Below, piece after piece: positions 62,401 through 64,000 of a stretch of DNA of 64,000 nucleotides (position 1 is the stretch's first letter; every line of letters begins with the position of its first letter). The stretch lies in assembly GCF_017811155.1 (NCBI RefSeq), contig NZ_JACVCV010000010.1, forward strand, positions 124,001 through 188,000, in the 5' to 3' direction. The DNA comes from Lunatimonas salinarum. GTDB taxonomy: Bacteria > Bacteroidota > Bacteroidia > Cytophagales > Cyclobacteriaceae. The translations under genes were made by a program, and so were the position numbers. Below the pieces are notes generated by a model. It saw only the letters and a program-made list of their open reading frames with translations. It ran no database searches and had not been told where the DNA came from.

Positions 62401-62661
62401 ATGGCTCACAAAAAAGGTGTCGGTAGTTCCAAAAACGGAAGAGAATCGGAAAGTAAACGTCTTGGTGTAAAGAAATTTGGCGGTGAATCAGTTATCGCTG
62501 GAAATATCATCATTAGACAGCGAGGTACCAAGCATCATCCTGGTGAAAATGTCGGTCTTGGAAAAGATCATACCATTTTTGCATTGGTAGACGGCAAGGT
62601 TAGCTTTCGCAAAAAGTACGACGGTAAATCTTACGTTTCTGTGGTTCCTGCAGAAGCTTAA
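62401..62661 (+). CDS. rpmA: 50S ribosomal protein L27
   Basis: This 86-residue protein near the peptidyl-transferase centre begins [20 protein letters not shown] and has the conserved [20 protein letters not shown]. There is no N-terminal cleavable extension of the Firmicutes type. A terminator follows at 62691. Confidence 0.97.
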   Translation: MAHKKGVGSSKNGRESESKRLGVKKFGGESVIAGNIIIRQRGTKHHPGENVGLGKDHTIFALVDGKVSFRKKYDGKSYVSVVPAEA

Positions 62662-62690
62662 GACTCATCTTTTACCAATAGTATCCAAAG

Positions 62691-62717
62691 AGGCTGTCCG
62701 AAAAGGGCAGCCTTTTT
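62691..62717 (+). terminator. Terminator of rplU-rpmA
   Basis: 9-bp stem (AGGCTGTCC with GGGCAGCCT, one G-T pair) followed by T6. Confidence 0.85.
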
Positions 62718-63067
62718 TATGCCGCTAATTTTCCGGAATATCCGAAAGGCTTCCTGCAGTAAGTTTGGTGATGTTGCCCTCGGCTTACTTCCTGTGTACT
62801 CAGGCGAGTCGAACTAACAAGCTATTTTTTTTTGCGTTTCTTTAGTAGGCCATTGTAAATGGTATAAGAGGGCTTGCGAAAGTAAAGGAGGCTACGAATA
62901 AAAGGATGCGGCCGATTCTGCACCTGGTCAGGGGATGGGCGGTAGGCTTAAAATGGCACCTTTGACGGTCTCCGCACTTGCAGACTTCCTTGCGCAATGC
63001 CCGGTTTCATCTTATGCCAAAGGATATTCTTTTTGATGAATTGTAGCTTCAATTTGAAAATTGGTTT
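62718..63067. other. Intergenic gap between rpmA and hpf
   Basis: About 350 bases with no convincing gene, RNA or repeat. A T9 run lies at 62823-62832. The plus-strand GAGTCGAAC (62805-62813) mimics a tRNA T-arm on the other strand, but no cloverleaf fits. Confidence 0.4.
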
Positions 63068-63120
63068 TAACTTTGCGCCAAGCACCTAAACACTTGTTAC
63101 CGCGTTTTTTTGAAGCGGTA
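63068..63120 (+). promoter_or_regulatory. -7 box and leader hairpin of hpf
   Basis: TAACTTTG (63068-63075) matches TAnnTTTG. The leader then contains TACCGC/GCGGTA (63098-63103 and 63115-63120), a 6-bp hairpin with an 11-base loop, about 50 bases before the ATG. A -33 element is not clear. Confidence 0.5.
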
Positions 63121-63171
63121 GCTTTCCATAGTCATTTCAACCTATATTATTTAATCATTCAGTAAACATTT

Positions 63172-63480
63172 ATGAATTACACGGAGAATTATAAAGGCAT
63201 CAAAATCGACGTTCAGGCGGTAAGCTTTGACATCAGCAACGCTGTTCAGGAAGAAATCCGGGCTTCTATAGACAAACTTTCCCGATTTACCCCTAACATC
63301 AATGCTGCCGACATTTACTTCAAAACGGAAGGACAGGGCCACACTACTGAGCGAATACTCGGTTTTAGGGTAGGTATTCCGGGTCCTGATGCCTTTGCAG
63401 AGGTTAGAGGGGAAAACTGGGTTCCTATGCTGAAAGATGCCGTGGACAAGTTAGTGAGACAACTCCAGAAAGGTAAATAG
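63172..63480 (+). CDS. hpf: Ribosome hibernation promoting factor, HPF/RaiA family (short form)
   Basis: This 102-residue protein binds the 30S decoding region and stabilises idle ribosomes. It shows the family's beta-alpha-beta-beta-beta-alpha order: IDVQAVSFDISNAVQEEIRA, then INAADIYFKTEG, GFRVGIPGPDAFAEVRGENW, and the final helix MLKDAVDKLVRQLQKGK. It is the short type without the dimerisation tail. A very stable terminator follows directly. Confidence 0.88.
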   Translation: MNYTENYKGIKIDVQAVSFDISNAVQEEIRASIDKLSRFTPNINAADIYFKTEGQGHTTERILGFRVGIPGPDAFAEVRGENWVPMLKDAVDKLVRQLQKGK

Positions 63481-63503
63481 TTTTCATTACCGAAATCCAT
63501 CTC

Positions 63504-63539
63504 AAGCTTCCGGTTTTTTAAAAAAGCCGGAAGCTTTTT
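63504..63539. terminator. Bidirectional terminator between hpf and the rhomboid gene
   Basis: AAGCTTCCGG (63504-63513) pairs with CCGGAAGCTT (63527-63536), extended inward by T6/A6, with T on the plus side after it. The stop codon of the rhomboid gene (63518-63520) lies inside the structure. Confidence 0.85.
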
Positions 63540-64000
63540 AGTTGCTCCAAGAAGTAGGCCCCCTGACTGGGGGAAATCAACAGTACAAAAGTTATTCCAA
63601 ACAGCGCACCGTACAAATGGGCGTCGTGGTTAATGTTGTCGTCGCCCTGCTTGCCTTTGTAGATGGCATATCCCAGAAACAAAAAGCCTAAAATAAAACC
63701 AGGCAAGCAGAAAATGCCGAAGATACAAATATCCGCCAAAGGCATGAGTATGATACTGGCAAACACCATCGCGGCAGTTCCGCCGGACGCACCCAACGCG
63801 TGATAGTGCGGATTGTCCTTTTCCTTCCAAAACGTAGGAATATCTGAGACCACGATGGCCACTAGGTAAAACCCCACAAACACCAATGCCCCCAGGCCTG
63901 TGCCAAACACGTATCCCAAAAATTGCTCCACTACCTGCCCGAAAAAATAGAAGGTAAACATATTAAATAACAGGTGTACGCCATCCTTGTGGATAAATCC
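63518..64000 (-). CDS. Rhomboid-family intramembrane serine protease, 5' end outside the window
   Basis: The visible 160 residues are the C-terminal part of a rhomboid protease. GFIHKDGVHLLFNMFTFYFF at the window edge matches the H-x-x-x-N region of the second membrane segment. The catalytic serine is in ALGASGGTAAMVF and the catalytic histidine in INHDAHLYGALFG. Membrane segments follow in the normal order. The protease cleaves membrane-anchored proteins within the bilayer. The ATG at 63961 is internal, because the conserved sequence continues in frame to base 64000. Confidence 0.92.
   Translation of the reverse strand, partial: GFIHKDGVHLLFNMFTFYFFGQVVEQFLGYVFGTGLGALVFVGFYLVAIVVSDIPTFWKEKDNPHYHALGASGGTAAMVFASIILMPLADICIFGIFCLPGFILGFLFLGYAIYKGKQGDDNINHDAHLYGALFGITFVLLISPSQGAYFLEQLKSFRLF

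Noticed and set aside
62795-62840. tRNA-like TTCGA sequence on the minus strand
   Set aside because: No acceptor, D-arm or anticodon arm can be folded around it.

Overview
The window looks like chromosome of a Bacteroidota member, most likely order Cytophagales and close to Cyclobacteriaceae. This rests on the gene families (DUF1460, DUF4286, dipeptide epimerase, lamin-tail protein, CarH-like regulator beside crtZ/cruF-type genes, SLC13-RCK transporter) and on many promoters of the Bacteroidota form TTTG-N18-20-TAnnTTTG (e.g. 30412-30441, 47108-47138, 61979-62009). Housekeeping genes are moderately GC-rich. Two AT-richer blocks (about 2.2-4.4 kb and 47.1-57.7 kb) carry DNA-modification and defence genes and look acquired.

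Layout. 0-2 kb: a VWA/AAA+ chelatase-like pair. 2.2-4.4 kb: a PmeII-like restriction endonuclease convergent with a C5-cytosine methyltransferase fused to a helix-turn-helix domain, next to a decayed dihydrofolate-reductase-family gene. 5.2-7.4 kb: PG_1098-type methyltransferase and asd. 7.6-15.7 kb: a giant secreted lamin-tail/Ig-like protein and a TRAP transporter operon. 15.8-25.7 kb: Hsp20, DUF1460 amidase, a DinB gene with an internal deletion, radA, a Tat-exported TIM-barrel-type protein, REP-like repeats, an SLC13 transporter and four tiny two-helix membrane proteins. Three of those tiny genes have the same 19-bp palindrome at a fixed distance from the -7 box. 25.8-31.3 kb: M3 peptidase, L-Ala-D/L-Glu epimerase, AONS-like PLP enzyme, secreted EEP phosphatase. 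31.5-33.8 kb: a K+ channel and a CLC-F type fluoride antiporter under a recognisable fluoride riboswitch. 33.9-38.4 kb: SDR epimerase, M14 peptidase and two small genes. 38.5-40.6 kb: carotenoid genes with a B12-type light regulator. 40.8-46.5 kb: a five-gene operon whose products nearly all carry export signals (PQQ dehydrogenase-cytochrome c, CBM9, RidA, SelA-like PLP enzyme, amidohydrolase).

47.1-57.9 kb is a defence island: C5 methyltransferase, a 967-residue protein with a MORC-like GHKL ATPase at one end and a histidine-kinase-like GHKL at the other, a receiver-domain protein, a McrB-type GTPase, a DUF1016/YhcG nuclease and a DUF2357 McrC-like nuclease, ending in a Vsr-like fragment. 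I infer a methylation-linked McrBC-type restriction system with a two-component-like sensor/relay.

58-64 kb returns to core genes: nrdB-nrdA with an elaborate upstream region, rplU-rpmA, hpf and a partial rhomboid protease.

The two observations I would follow first are the palindrome/small-membrane-protein regulon (16.8-25.3 kb) and the composite defence operon (47.1-57.7 kb).
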